Shown: positions 1 through 5,169, counted from the first letter of the stretch. The stretch is DNA of 7,293 bases from CBDUVZ01 sp965370805 (GCA_965370805.1 CBDUVZ010000131.1:1-7293); one strand, 5' to 3'. Made by a program: numbers and translations. The notes: generated from the letters alone by a model not told the origin.

Positions 1-60
1 AACTTGCGCGAGGCGAGTTACTCAAACTACCCACACGAATCCACGAAGAGCCCCTTTTGA
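1..60 (+). CDS. C-terminal end of an upstream gene (partial, tentative)
   Basis: Frame 1 is open from the window edge to a TGA at 58-60. It reads as 19 residues, beginning NLREASYSNY and ending STKSPF. The residue mix (Tyr, Asn, His, Pro, Glu) looks like ordinary protein. The stop lies 16 bases before the TTG at 77, an operon-like spacing. Because the next gene looks like a restriction nuclease, this could be the end of its partner methyltransferase, but that is inference from position only; the 19 residues carry no family signature. A competing reading is that the downstream frame, which is also open to base 2, is the coding one here. Confidence 0.35.
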   Translation, partial: NLREASYSNYPHESTKSPF

Positions 61-76
61 AGTAACGCCCAGGGAG

Positions 77-1090
77 TTGAAGGCGAACGCAGACATCTAC
101 GTCGATTCGGTTTTCTCATGTCTGGCGTCCGATTTCCTCGTGTTGCCCAGGGGAACGGGCTTCGTGGAGTACGAGACCTTCGAGCAAGGGTATGAGACGT
201 TGAAGCGAACGTCAGCAGGCTTCAAGAACATGTCCCCGGAGACAGTACTGCAGACTGTGCTGACCGAACCGATTGTCTTTGTCGTCCTGCGGACCATGCT
301 GGGGTTCACTCCGCCGGAGTGGGCCTATCTTGCCACTCAGGACACCAGCACCACCGTAACGCAGGGATTCGCCCGCACATGGGACCGCAAGGCTCGGATG
401 GCTCCACTGGAGCCGGTCAGGCCGGCTGAGAAAACCATGGTGCGCCTGGAAGCTTTGGTGCGCGTCGCGTGTCGGATGCTCACCGACGGGGCTCCGAAAG
501 TGAAGCCCGACCGTATTCACCGGCTGGACAAAGCGGACACCAGGGACGGCGCGCAAGGAATCCGGACCGCAGCCGGAATCGGAGTGCCCTACGCCATGCT
601 TCTGTACGAGCGATTCCTTGGACGGCCATTTGCCGGCCATCGCGACTCAATCAGCGAGATGATTGGAGACAGCCTGGAGTCCGCGATCGAGGACGTACTG
701 ACTCAGGCCGGCGTCAGCTTTCGCAAGACCAAGCGTGCCGAGCGCATCCCCGGATTCGACCAGGTGCCGGACTTCCTTATTCCGAGCGAATACAACCCCA
801 AAGTTATCATTGAGGCCAAGCTCACCGAAGACGACGGCACCGCCCGCGACAAAGTGACAAGAATCCAGCACCTCTGCGAACTAAGCAGAAAAGGCACGTC
901 CGCCGGCCGAGTGAAATACGAAGTCATCGCCTGCATCGCAGGTCGCGGATTCGGGGTCCGGCGGGAAGACATGAAGAAATTCCTGCTCGCCACAGGAGGC
1001 AAGGTATTCACGCCGAAGACGCTGAACCGCATAGTCGAAAACACCCGGATCAAGAGATACCGGACCAAACAGCAGGATGTCCAAACCTGA
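77..1090 (+). CDS. PD-(D/E)XK restriction-endonuclease-like protein
   Basis: 337 residues from the TTG at 77. The C-terminal third carries a PD-(D/E)XK nuclease core: a helix with acidic residues (about 197-208), then PDFLIP with D232, then IIEAK with E246 and K248, followed by TEDDGTARDKVTRIQHL (250-266), where D and R/Q residues often complete the site. Known for this fold: Mg-dependent DNA cleavage in the cytoplasm, as in type II restriction enzymes. The N-terminal two thirds are mixed and unrecognised, and could hold target recognition. The start is uncertain. No ATG or GTG lies near, the TTG has AGGGAG directly against it (no spacer), and the frame is open back to base 2, so the gene may begin outside the window. 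A restriction role is inferred; no intact methyltransferase is visible beside it. The exact family was not recognised. Confidence 0.8.
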   Translation: MKANADIYVDSVFSCLASDFLVLPRGTGFVEYETFEQGYETLKRTSAGFKNMSPETVLQTVLTEPIVFVVLRTMLGFTPPEWAYLATQDTSTTVTQGFARTWDRKARMAPLEPVRPAEKTMVRLEALVRVACRMLTDGAPKVKPDRIHRLDKADTRDGAQGIRTAAGIGVPYAMLLYERFLGRPFAGHRDSISEMIGDSLESAIEDVLTQAGVSFRKTKRAERIPGFDQVPDFLIPSEYNPKVIIEAKLTEDDGTARDKVTRIQHLCELSRKGTSAGRVKYEVIACIAGRGFGVRREDMKKFLLATGGKVFTPKTLNRIVENTRIKRYRTKQQDVQT

Positions 1091-1115
1091 GCAGCCGCCC
1101 GGTACGGCAGGAGGA

Positions 1116-1138
1116 GCCCGGTGCGCAGGAAGCCGGGC
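1116..1138 (+). other. GC-rich hairpin downstream of the nuclease gene
   Basis: GCCCGG (1116-1121) and CCGGGC (1133-1138) can form a 6-pair stem with an 11-base loop, 26 bases after the stop of the nuclease gene. No run of T follows, so it is not a standard intrinsic terminator, though it could protect a 3' end. Just after it, TAGACGGAA occurs twice, at 1141-1149 and 1151-1159. Apart from this hairpin and the repeat at 1211-1296, I see nothing in 1091-1359. Confidence 0.3.
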
Positions 1139-1210
1139 AATAGACGGAAGTAGACGGAATTGGATGGACAAGGGATAGGCAATGTGCCCCCGGAACTCCC
1201 GCACCTTTGA

Positions 1211-1296
1211 TTCTCCCGTTCCTTGCGGGACAAGGTCTGGGTGAGGGGTTTCTGCAGTCCAGAATCGCTAATCTGCAATCTGAGATCGAGAATGAC
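1211..1296 (+). repeat. Dispersed intergenic repeat, copy A (+ orientation)
   Basis: Contains CCCGTTCCTTGCGGG (1214-1228), GGGTGAGGGG (1239-1248), then TTTCTGCAG and a 7-base periodic tract. The tract has AATC at 1263, 1270 and 1277, GATC at 1284 and AATG at 1291, each exactly 7 bases apart. The same parts in the same order occur on the - strand at 3606-3669: CCCGTTC, GCGGG, TGAGGGG, TGCAG, then AATC every 7 bases. This is therefore a dispersed element family present in both orientations. The element runs in frame with the methyltransferase tail downstream, which makes a spurious longer reading frame from 1207. Confidence 0.6.
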
Positions 1297-1359
1297 CGTA
1301 CCCCGGGTTCTGCCCGGAACCGATTGACACCGGCCCGCGTTTGCATATGCTGGCAGGCG

Positions 1360-1518
1360 ATGCGTAGAGGCAAAGCACCGGATGCCATTCTCCGCCTGGT
1401 CGACACCTTCGACCGGAACGTCGCCGTCACCGACCGGCAGATAGATGAATTGGTCTATGATCTCTACGGCCTGATGGACAAGGAGATCGGGATTGTGGAG
1501 GGTCGGATCAATGATTAG
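1360..1518 (+). pseudogene. Remnant of a DNA methyltransferase C-terminal tail (copy 1)
   Basis: From the ATG at 1360 this reads 52 residues. The last 30 (AVTDRQIDELVYDLYGLMDK, then EIGIVEG) match the C-terminal signature I know from large adenine methyltransferase and type IIG restriction-modification proteins, whose tails end in forms like TDRQIDxLVYELYGLTEEEIxIVEG. The rest of such a protein (about 500-1000 residues with the NPPY site) is absent. Sequence upstream of about 1360 is dispersed repeat, so the gene has been cut down to its tail. The stop TAG (1516-1518) overlaps the next ATG (1511) by 8 bases, and the tail contains that gene's Shine-Dalgarno. It could instead be a short functional protein, which seems less likely. 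Confidence 0.6.
1497..1502 (+). promoter_or_regulatory. Shine-Dalgarno of the HsdR-N nuclease, inside the methyltransferase tail
   Basis: GGAGGG lies 8 bases before the ATG at 1511, optimal spacing. This decides the start at 1511 over the TTG at 1493. The bases are the Val-Glu-Gly codons of the upstream methyltransferase remnant, so the site is embedded in its coding sequence. The stop/start overlap suggests translational coupling. Confidence 0.75.
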
Positions 1519-2518
1519 CCAGCACGCAGAGCGCCTCATTCACCGACTCCACAGCCTAGCGATCCTCGACGACACGGACCTCGGGGAGAACGAAGAAACG
1601 GTCAAGATCAAGTTCGCCGTGGAGCTGCTGAAGGCACTCGGTCATCGCAAGGAAGACCTGTGCTATGAGGACCGAAGAAGAGACATCGTCACTGACGGAC
1701 GCGAAGGAGTGGATCGAGTTGTCGTCGAGACAAAGCGTCGCGGCAAGCCTCTCGAGAAGGACATACCGCAGCTCGAAAGGTACTGCTCCGAAGAGCGGCC
1801 ACTTGTCGGCATTCTTACCAACGGAGATGAAATCAGAATCTACTGCCCCGGCTGGCAGGAGAGGGGCCGGTTCGGGCGGCGCGAAGTCTACAGGTTCAGC
1901 CGACGCGAACTTGCTGATCCACCCGTCCAGCAGGCCCTTTGGAGGGTGTTGTCTGCAGAGCGCTTGAAGGATGGGTCCGCTGCGGCCGCCATCAGGCAAC
2001 GCAAGAAGGAAATAGGAGAAGCAGAGGAGAGAATCATGAGTATGGAACGGAGTACACTGGATGCGCTGCGACGGCTTCACGTCAGTGTCCAAGGCCTAAC
2101 GGATAGGGTTGAAGGCATGCGGCAGGAGCTGGATAGACTGAACGATGAACTAGTCCACTCGCTCAAGGACTCCGAGAAGCGCGTGTCACTCCTGGAACGG
2201 GAACACGGGCTACCAGGGCGAGGGAGACGAAAGCGTCCGCCATCGTCGGCGCTCCCACGTGGACTGGAGGACGCCCTCAACGTGGCGGCGTTGATGCTGG
2301 GCCAACAACGTCTGGATTTCCCTGCAGCATGCAAGAGGGTCGCACGGGACCGGAGTGTCGAATGGTCAACTACGCACGGTGCCTGCACAGGTCGTCTTGG
2401 CTTGAAGGCGGCTGAGTTCACGAAGCTGACGACTCAACCAAAGAGGCTGGTGGCGCACCTCGGCAGGAGGTACCCTGGGCACAAAGAGCAAATCCGCCGC
2501 CGCATCCCGGCTTCCTAG
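1511..2518 (+). CDS. HsdR-N-type nuclease with coiled coil
   Basis: 335 residues. Residues 26-110 match the N-terminal nuclease domain of type I restriction HsdR subunits and their stand-alone relatives. They contain NEETVKIKFAVELLKALG (27-44), D68, then VVVETK with E73 and K75, QLERY (87-91) and LVGILTNGDEIRIY (98-111). All expected PD-(D/E)XK residues are present. No helicase motor follows, so this is not a full HsdR. Residues about 165-235 are a charged helical coiled coil, and 250-335 form a separate basic helical domain ending in a LVAHLGRRYPGH segment. It follows directly on a methyltransferase tail with an 8-base overlap, so it was probably the accessory or nuclease gene of a restriction-modification operon whose methyltransferase has decayed. 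Without that partner, a restriction role is doubtful; DNA binding or another defence role is possible. Confidence 0.8.
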   Translation: MISQHAERLIHRLHSLAILDDTDLGENEETVKIKFAVELLKALGHRKEDLCYEDRRRDIVTDGREGVDRVVVETKRRGKPLEKDIPQLERYCSEERPLVGILTNGDEIRIYCPGWQERGRFGRREVYRFSRRELADPPVQQALWRVLSAERLKDGSAAAAIRQRKKEIGEAEERIMSMERSTLDALRRLHVSVQGLTDRVEGMRQELDRLNDELVHSLKDSEKRVSLLEREHGLPGRGRRKRPPSSALPRGLEDALNVAALMLGQQRLDFPAACKRVARDRSVEWSTTHGACTGRLGLKAAEFTKLTTQPKRLVAHLGRRYPGHKEQIRRRIPAS

Positions 2519-2553
2519 AGGCACGATTGTCCTCTAGTCCTCCCCTTTTCTGT

Positions 2554-2759
2554 GGGAAGAGAGAGGCGGTGGGTCAGCGCTGCAGGATGATCGAGCTGGT
2601 CGAGCGGATGCTGGACCTGAACAAGAAGCTGCCGAAAGCCAAGGGTGCCGAAGACAACCATCGAACGCCAAATCGCCGCCACGGACAAGAGGATTAACGA
2701 ACTGGTCATCGAGTTCTGCGGCCTAACCGACAAAGAAATCAGAATTGTGGAGGAGCTAC
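2554..2759 (+). pseudogene. Frameshifted remnant of a DNA methyltransferase C-terminal tail (copy 2)
   Basis: In the frame of 2587 the DNA reads MIELVERMLDLNKKLPKAK, the usual helix before the tail of large adenine methyltransferases or type IIG enzymes. It then goes out of frame and stops. The match continues in the frame of 2645, one base shifted, as TTIERQIAATDKRINELVI, then CGLTDKEIRIVEE. The break lies near 2638-2645 (about AAGGGTGCC). The shifted frame has no stop until 2839, well inside the next gene. Compared with copy 1, 16 of 28 residues of the shared tail agree, so the two are old paralogues and not a recent duplication. Upstream of about 2554 nothing of the methyltransferase remains. 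This is a dead gene fragment, kept next to an intact downstream gene. Confidence 0.65.
2749..2753 (+). promoter_or_regulatory. Shine-Dalgarno of the cysteine-rich gene, inside methyltransferase tail 2
   Basis: GGAGG lies 6 bases before the ATG at 2760. It is formed by the Val-Glu codons of the tail, and the 10 bases ATTGTGGAGG are identical to those in front of the gene at 1511. It favours the start at 2760 over the later ATG at 2823. Confidence 0.65.
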
Positions 2760-3377
2760 ATGACTGCAATAGCAGCAATATGGGGAAGTGTCCCCGCAAC
2801 GCTCTTGAGGTCGCTGGCGTCTATGACACACTGGCTTGACGACGAGATCGAGAGGGAGAAGGCAGATATGGCAAGGTGTCACGAGGAGTGCGAGCGCAGG
2901 TACCGAGAATGCAAGCCTTTGCTACAGCGTGCCAAAGCGTTCACTCGCAGGTGCGTCGACATGGCATGTGAGTTCTGTGAGAAGACCGGCTGGTGTATTG
3001 GGGGTGCGGGTTACGAGTACGCCGAACTCACAGCCGGTCGCGGAATCATCCACCCCAAGGTTACTGACGAGACATTCTTCGAAGTGCATCTTGATACGGG
3101 ACGCGATTATGGCAGAAGTCAGTACTCCCCCCAAATCAGAATTGCTGTCTGTTACTCCAACAAACGCGGGCTGTTTGGCAGGAGGTTTCTCCTCTGGGCG
3201 AATATAGATCCAGATAGTCTATATGGTAAGCCTCTGAAGGTACGCGAGGGACTATCTGTCGAGCAGGACTTGCAGGACACCATGATACGAGCGTGGCGCG
3301 ACACCGGTCGCTCTATGGGCGCCGGAGAGCCAAGAATTGCCCGCGCGAGCATACTGAGACGGTTGCGAGAAGGGTAG
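2760..3377 (+). CDS. Unrecognised cysteine-rich protein with helical N-terminus
   Basis: 205 residues, not recognised. Residues 1-20 are mildly hydrophobic (MTAIAAIWGSVPATLLRSLA). Residues 22-64 are a highly charged helix, a likely coiled coil. Cysteines cluster at 40, 44, 51, 65, 70, 73 and 79, including a CEFC pair (70-73), which could bind a metal ion, though no standard zinc finger fits. The C-terminal half (about 90-170) alternates hydrophobic and polar residues as a beta-rich domain would. Codon use (AGG, ATA, TTG, TGT) is less GC-biased than in the 5170 gene, which may point to transfer. An alternative start is ATG 2823, which would remove the hydrophobic stretch; 2760 is preferred for its Shine-Dalgarno. 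Its place behind a methyltransferase tail suggests it was an accessory gene of a restriction-modification operon, which is inference. Confidence 0.65.
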   Translation: MTAIAAIWGSVPATLLRSLASMTHWLDDEIEREKADMARCHEECERRYRECKPLLQRAKAFTRRCVDMACEFCEKTGWCIGGAGYEYAELTAGRGIIHPKVTDETFFEVHLDTGRDYGRSQYSPQIRIAVCYSNKRGLFGRRFLLWANIDPDSLYGKPLKVREGLSVEQDLQDTMIRAWRDTGRSMGAGEPRIARASILRRLREG

Positions 3378-3390
3378 TCGGGGATACAAG

Positions 3391-3430
3391 GATATCCAAG
3401 ATATCGGGACATAGGAAGATATCAGATATC
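3391..3430 (+). repeat. Cluster of four GATATC palindromes
   Basis: GATATC occurs at 3391-3396, 3400-3405, 3418-3423 and 3425-3430: four copies in 40 bases. The block AGATATCGGGACATA (3399-3413) recurs with small changes, one of them an extra G, as AGATATCGGGGACATAA at 3424-3440, so it is partly a tandem duplication of about 25 bases. Each hexamer is a palindrome, so the stretch can fold in several ways. It lies directly after the stop at 3377. Its role is unknown; it could be a protein-binding site or a degenerate repeat. Confidence 0.6.
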
Positions 3431-3534
3431 GGGGACATAATACTGTTTACATGCTTTAGATTCCGGTGTAGTCCGTAGACCGCGGTCCGTATTGCCGCAC
3501 GAAGAAGTCGGTCCGGAGCCGGGCGCGGGCTTCG

Positions 3535-3669
3535 CAGGGAAGAACCCGGGACACTTCCCGTATTTTGGAGTCCCAAGAGTGTCAAGGAACAGGCAGGGGA
3601 TTCCAGATTCTAGATTGGTGATTGTAGATTGCTGCACGCGAAATCCCCTCACCCGCGAACGGGGTACTG
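3535..3669 (+). repeat. Dispersed repeat, copy B, left flank of the toxin-antitoxin operon
   Basis: It begins CAGGGAAGAACCCGGGACAC (3535-3554), continues CCCGTATTTTGGAGTCCC (3557-3574) and TCAAGG (3582-3587), then a tract with GATT at 3606, 3613, 3620 and 3627, exactly every 7 bases. It ends in CCCCTCACCC (3645-3654) and GAACGGGG. The first blocks recur in the same order and orientation at 4871-4956, and the 7-base tract partly recurs at 4987-4997. The tract plus CCCCTCACCC is the reverse complement of the arrangement at 1211-1296. GGGAAG (3537-3542) and CTTCCC (3554-3559) can pair as a hairpin. The toxin stop codon lies inside this element. Confidence 0.7.
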
Positions 3670-4032
3670 CTTCCTGATTCGGGCGGAATCAGGCTTTGCC
3701 TTGTCGCCCTTGTAGAACATCTCTATCAGTTCGACGCGGCCCTCGTCCGGGAACCAGGCCCAGACAACCCGGATTCCCGACCTGCCGCCCGTGCCCTTCA
3801 GCACCCGGCAGGCGAACTTCTTGGCAATGTACACCGGCGGGTCATCGAACCCAAGTCCGGCCACCCGCTCTATCCTGCCGACGGCCAACCCCTGTTCATG
3901 GAAAAGCTTCAGGCTGTAGTCGATGAAGTCCTGCAGGTCGTCCTCCGAAGTGCCGAACCGTTTTAGTAACCGTTTGAGGTCACGCTCGAACTGCGGAGTG
4001 CGGACGACCTCGCTAATCGTCCTCTTCTTCAT
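3649..4032 (-). CDS. RelE/ParE-family toxin
   Basis: 127 residues from the ATG at 4032, which overlaps the antitoxin end (4013) by 20 bases. It has no clear Shine-Dalgarno, as expected for coupled translation. The layout fits the RelE/ParE fold: a basic helical hairpin (TPQFERDLKRLLKRFG, 12-27), a second helix, then a beta sheet with YIAKKFACRVL (68-78), SGIRVVWAWFPDEGRVELIE (85-104) and FYKGDKA (106-112), a typical ending of RelE-like proteins. R88 and basic residues near the end may serve RNA cleavage. Known for RelE: it cuts mRNA at the ribosome. ParE relatives instead poison gyrase, and sequence alone does not separate them with certainty. At 127 residues it is slightly longer than most RelE proteins (about 90-110). 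The last codons and stop lie in dispersed-repeat sequence, so the C-terminus may have been reset by the repeat. Confidence 0.85.
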   Translation of the reverse strand: MKKRTISEVVRTPQFERDLKRLLKRFGTSEDDLQDFIDYSLKLFHEQGLAVGRIERVAGLGFDDPPVYIAKKFACRVLKGTGGRSGIRVVWAWFPDEGRVELIEMFYKGDKAKPDSARIRKQYPVRG

Positions 4033-4801
4033 AGACACGCTGCGAATAGGGTGGAGCCCTGTAGAAAACCGCTTCGTACTGCATCGGCTTGTTAGGCGGG
4101 GTGCCAAGCCATGGCACGTCACCGTGCGACCAGGCGCTGATCTGGGCTGCGTTCATGTCGCCCAGACGCCTGAGCACATCGTCAATCAGCTCCAGTTCCC
4201 GGCCGTTGAGCACCGAGGTGTCCGGCCCGCGCAACGGCAGGTACTTGCGCTGCTGATACTGAAAGTGCTGGTTCTTCACCCGAACCAGGTCCCCGTCCTG
4301 CTCCATCTTCTCGACGACCTTGCGGAACTCGACCGGGGTCGGCCCGAACTTGTTGGCGATGTACGTCGCGCCGATAAGCTGCTCTTCGTACTTCTCGTAG
4401 TAGTCGAAATCGATGAAGTAGAGCAGCTTGTAGATGACGGTCTCACCGACGTGGGGCTTCGCCCCTACCCGGTTCAGCACGTACAGCAGAACCTCCCTGA
4501 ACTTGGCCAGGTTCTCCTGCGGCACACTGATTCGCATCCCGGACTCCTTCGGCTTCCGGCCGGCATCCCTGGCGAGCACGACCTCGGGCTCGCTTTCCAG
4601 CCCGAGCAGGACATCACAACTCACGCCCAATGTACCCGCCAGTGCGACTAGCTCCTTTGGGGCCAGCTTGCGTCGATTCAATTCGACCAGTGAAAGGGCA
4701 GGCCTGGATATCCGGAGCTTCTTCGCCAGTTGCTCCTGACTCAGACCGGCTTTCTCGCGCAGACGCCTGACCCGTCCGCCTACGCTCGTTGCATGTGCCA
4801 T
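4013..4801 (-). CDS. HTH-XRE / Panacea (SocA, DUF4065) antitoxin
   Basis: 262 residues from the ATG at 4801, with a strong Shine-Dalgarno. Residues 9-66 are a classic XRE helix-turn-helix: VRRLREKAGLSQEQLAKKLR, then ISRPALSLVE with the recognition helix near 32-44. Residues about 98-250 are the Panacea/SocA domain: YKLLYFIDFDYYEKY (124-138), GATYIANKFGPTPVEF (144-159) and SHGDVPW (225-231). Known for this domain: it is a promiscuous antitoxin module paired with many unrelated toxins, and the fused HTH normally binds the operon's own promoter. The antitoxin is first in the operon and overlaps the toxin gene, so the two are made together. It probably neutralises the RelE-like toxin by direct binding and represses its own promoter; both follow from the family and are not shown here. 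The acidic tail EEEDD at the end may contact the basic toxin. Confidence 0.92.
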   Translation of the reverse strand: MAHATSVGGRVRRLREKAGLSQEQLAKKLRISRPALSLVELNRRKLAPKELVALAGTLGVSCDVLLGLESEPEVVLARDAGRKPKESGMRISVPQENLAKFREVLLYVLNRVGAKPHVGETVIYKLLYFIDFDYYEKYEEQLIGATYIANKFGPTPVEFRKVVEKMEQDGDLVRVKNQHFQYQQRKYLPLRGPDTSVLNGRELELIDDVLRRLGDMNAAQISAWSHGDVPWLGTPPNKPMQYEAVFYRAPPYSQRVYEEEDD

Positions 4802-4804
4802 CGG

Positions 4805-4813
4805 ACCTCCTTT
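4805..4813 (-). promoter_or_regulatory. Shine-Dalgarno of the antitoxin gene
   Basis: On the - strand AAAGGAGGT ends 3 bases before the ATG at 4801. It is a near-perfect anti-16S match with slightly short spacing, and it fixes the start at 4801. The toxin has no comparable site, so more antitoxin than toxin should be made. Confidence 0.85.
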
Positions 4814-4864
4814 GACTATACCATTGTAGTCCTGTTAGATTTCCTGTCAAGCATATGTTAGATT
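4814..4864 (-). promoter_or_regulatory. Sigma70-type promoter and operator of the toxin-antitoxin operon
   Basis: On the - strand TTGACA (4850-4845) and TACAAT (4828-4823) are separated by 16 bases, a near-consensus pair. Transcription should begin around 4816, leaving a leader of about 15 bases. The -10 box lies across the palindrome GACTA-N8-TAGTC (4814-4831). In addition TGTTAGATT (read on the + strand) occurs twice, at 4833-4841 and 4856-4864, one copy in the -35/-10 spacer and one just upstream of the -35. Both are candidate binding sites for the HTH domain of the antitoxin, consistent with autoregulation. Confidence 0.75.
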
Positions 4865-4870
4865 GTCTTG

Positions 4871-5010
4871 CAGGGAAGAACCCGGGGCACTTGAGCCATC
4901 AGACGGCACCTGCTGGAACGCAGCGCCCGTATTTCGGAGTCCCGGAAGTATCAAGGGCCGACCGCACTCTTCGATCCCAAACTGTAGATTGGTGATTGCG
5001 GAACGTGCTG
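4871..5010 (+). repeat. Dispersed repeat, copy C, right flank of the toxin-antitoxin operon
   Basis: CAGGGAAGAACCCGGGGCAC (4871-4890) differs from copy B by one base. CCCGTATTTCGGAGTCCC (4926-4943) and TCAAGG (4951-4956) follow in the same order. Copy C carries 33 extra bases between the first two blocks (4893-4925). The 7-base tract is weaker: GATC at 4973, GATT at 4987 and 4994. It begins directly beyond the upstream operator repeat of the antitoxin promoter. Besides this repeat and the two promoters, I see no gene in the 4802-5169 gap. Confidence 0.7.
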
Positions 5011-5065
5011 CTGACGGCGCACCGCAATCCGTAGCCCGCTACCGGCCGAAGACCGACGGCTCGGC

Positions 5066-5094
5066 TTGACACTTGCGCGGTTTTGCGCTACAAC
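5066..5094 (+). promoter_or_regulatory. Sigma70-type promoter of the tandem-repeat protein gene
   Basis: TTGACA (5066-5071) and TACAAC (5089-5094) are separated by exactly 17 bases. The spacer contains TTGCGC twice, at 5073-5078 and 5083-5088, 10 bases apart and therefore on one face of the helix, a plausible repressor site between the two boxes. Transcription should start near 5100, leaving a leader of about 70 bases. Confidence 0.65.
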
Positions 5095-5112
5095 ATATGT
5101 CGATGATGAGAA

Positions 5113-5152
5113 GGCGTCTGCGCCGACCCGGTTCGGTCAGGGTTATCGAACC
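5113..5152 (+). promoter_or_regulatory. Two-hairpin 5' leader
   Basis: GGCG-TCTG-CGCC (5113-5124) and GGTTCG-N11-CGAACC (5130-5152) can each form a stem in the mRNA before the ATG at 5170. No Shine-Dalgarno precedes that ATG. A short frame (first ATG 5097, others at 5103 and 5106, stop TAA 5175-5177) overlaps the gene start by 8 bases and reads MMRRRLRRPG near its beginning. It could deliver ribosomes by coupling. The stems are seen; regulation is inference. Confidence 0.35.
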
Positions 5153-5169
5153 TCCCCTTGAATCCGGCA

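Noticed and set aside
1207..1359. N-terminal extension of the first methyltransferase tail from a TTG at 1207
   Set aside because: These bases are the dispersed repeat, including the 7-base periodic tract, so the extension is read-through of a repeat and not part of the family.
3391..3640. A possible CRISPR array or tRNA in the repeat-rich gap
   Set aside because: The repeats are short, unequally spaced or 7-base periodic, with no constant repeat and spacer units, and no cloverleaf or T-arm was found.
4033..4122. Upstream extension of the toxin by 30 residues
   Set aside because: It lies wholly inside the antitoxin coding sequence, shows no family match, and the ATG at 4032 gives a normal RelE-like N-terminus.
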